Origin: Harmonia axyridis
Lineage: Eukaryota; Arthropoda; Insecta; Coleoptera; Coccinellidae
Reading direction: 5' to 3'
DNA length: 64,000 bases
Assembly: GCF_914767665.1 (NCBI RefSeq)
Contig: NC_059508.1
Location: 22,418,001 to 22,482,000, forward strand
Position 1 is the stretch's first letter. Each line of letters starts with the position of its first letter. Made by a program: the position numbers and the translations under genes. Under the pieces are notes generated by a model that saw only the letters and a list, made by a program, of their open reading frames with translations, was not told the DNA's origin and did no database searches. Shown here piece by piece: positions 63,323-64,000 of this stretch.

Positions 63323-63385
63323 GGACTCGAACCCGGCACCTTGTCGCATCTCGGTGAGTGATTCTACCTCTTAACGTCTAGGCTA
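63323..63385 (-). promoter_or_regulatory. RNA polymerase III A and B boxes, distal copy
   Basis: Identical box sequences and spacing to the proximal copy: A box at 63385-63375, B box at 63333-63323, hammerhead 5' end at 63291. The order promoter then hammerhead resembles the Schistosoma Sm-alpha SINE-like family, known to combine a Pol III promoter with a hammerhead. Confidence 0.78.
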
Positions 63386-64000
63386 CCGAATGCTGTGTTT
63401 ATTGTTGCTATGTGGAGCTTTATGAGAAGCCGCCACACTTTCATCCTTTTTGAAGTTTTCTATGAAATATACCTCAGAACATAGAATATACTCTAAGAAA
63501 TTAGCCTTCTAGCTATTCAGTGAATAGTTTTCTATTCAGTGAGTAGTTGATATTTATGAATATTCGTTACTATTCACTGATGATGATTAGATAGTTGAGT
63601 AATTAATTATTTGTGAAGTTACGAATGAAAGTTTGAATGATCACTTTTCAGGAATAATTGAAAAAAGATATTGAAATTGGAGATCACATATGTTGAAATT
63701 GATAGATACAATTGAATTGTAATTATTCATTTCATAGTAGAAACTGGTATTCGTCCAAAGAAACATGAATAGAACTGGGATTTTTTAAATAAAAAAATAT
63801 AAAAATTGAATATAAGATTCTAACATATGAATTAAGCAATAAAGAGTTCTAATAATAACAATATAAGATTCTACATTCGGAATTTAATGCCGTCTTTTTA
63901 GTCGATTGCAGAGTTTATTCATTTGAAACCTTGCTTTCATATTTCATATGCATTGTCATTTCTAGACATTACTCTATTTCATTGGTCAATTATTGTTTGA

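Larger units (their letters stand above)
62521..64000. repeat. Distal copy of the 1.48-kb direct repeat
   Basis: The partner of 56101-57578. Here it follows a complete MITE rather than satellite, so this copy shows the undisturbed left context and the proximal copy shows where the satellite cut in. The second hammerhead unit lies at 63216-63385. Confidence 0.93.

Noticed and set aside
56101..64000. The 1.48-kb direct repeats as LTRs of a retrovirus-like or Penelope-like element
   Set aside because: The 4.9 kb between them encodes no reverse transcriptase, integrase or GIY-YIG nuclease, only a USP10-like pseudogene and MITE duplications. There are no TG...CA ends, primer-binding site or polypurine tract.

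Overview
This is eukaryotic, AT-rich nuclear DNA, most likely from an insect and perhaps a beetle. That guess rests on a CR1/Jockey-superfamily LINE, a short MITE, a tRNA-derived SINE-like unit and a USP10-like gene with ordinary GT-AG introns. The species cannot be named from the sequence.

Positions 1-56100 are almost entirely one tandem satellite with a monomer of about 278 bp, roughly 186 monomers after subtracting one inserted LINE. The array switches orientation three times: forward 1-29940, reverse 29941-35759, forward 35760-42040, reverse 42041-56100. It is organised in nested higher-order repeats, recognisable because variant monomers recur at exact multiples of the monomer: 556, 834, 1112, 1382, 3053, 3308, 3891 and 5000 bp. 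Large inverted repeats surround the orientation switches, and a 41-bp perfect foldback interrupts one monomer at 4921-5006. The monomer is open in several frames on both strands, but nothing suggests it encodes protein.

A nearly complete LINE (45957-50296) lies in the last reverse block. It has ORF1 (zinc-finger-like, coiled coil, RRM-like C-terminus), ORF2 (APE endonuclease plus reverse transcriptase, broken by one in-frame TGA) and a 3' end of AATAAA plus five TTCTA units. ORF2 overlaps ORF1 in the -1 frame with no ATG near its start, and a slippery-type heptamer (A AAT TTT) lies in the overlap.

The satellite stops at 56100 inside a MITE, of which only one half remains. The 1.48 kb that follows (56101-57578) recurs at 62521-64000, so the array abuts a tandem duplication with a 6.42-kb period. 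Each copy carries, on the minus strand, RNA polymerase III A and B boxes followed 32 nt later by a hammerhead ribozyme whose two apical loops are complementary over 10 nt. The distal copy (63216-63291) has every core residue and stem; the proximal copy has one stem I mismatch. Between the duplicated ends lies a minus-strand, intron-bearing USP10-like deubiquitinase pseudogene (58712-60766) with a Cys-to-Arg change at the catalytic position, a premature stop and a frameshift. Next to it is a 0.7-kb tandem duplication, each copy holding a 135-bp MITE.

No functional host protein-coding gene is evident. The most notable signals are the Pol III/hammerhead unit, the layered satellite architecture and the possible frameshift-coupled LINE.
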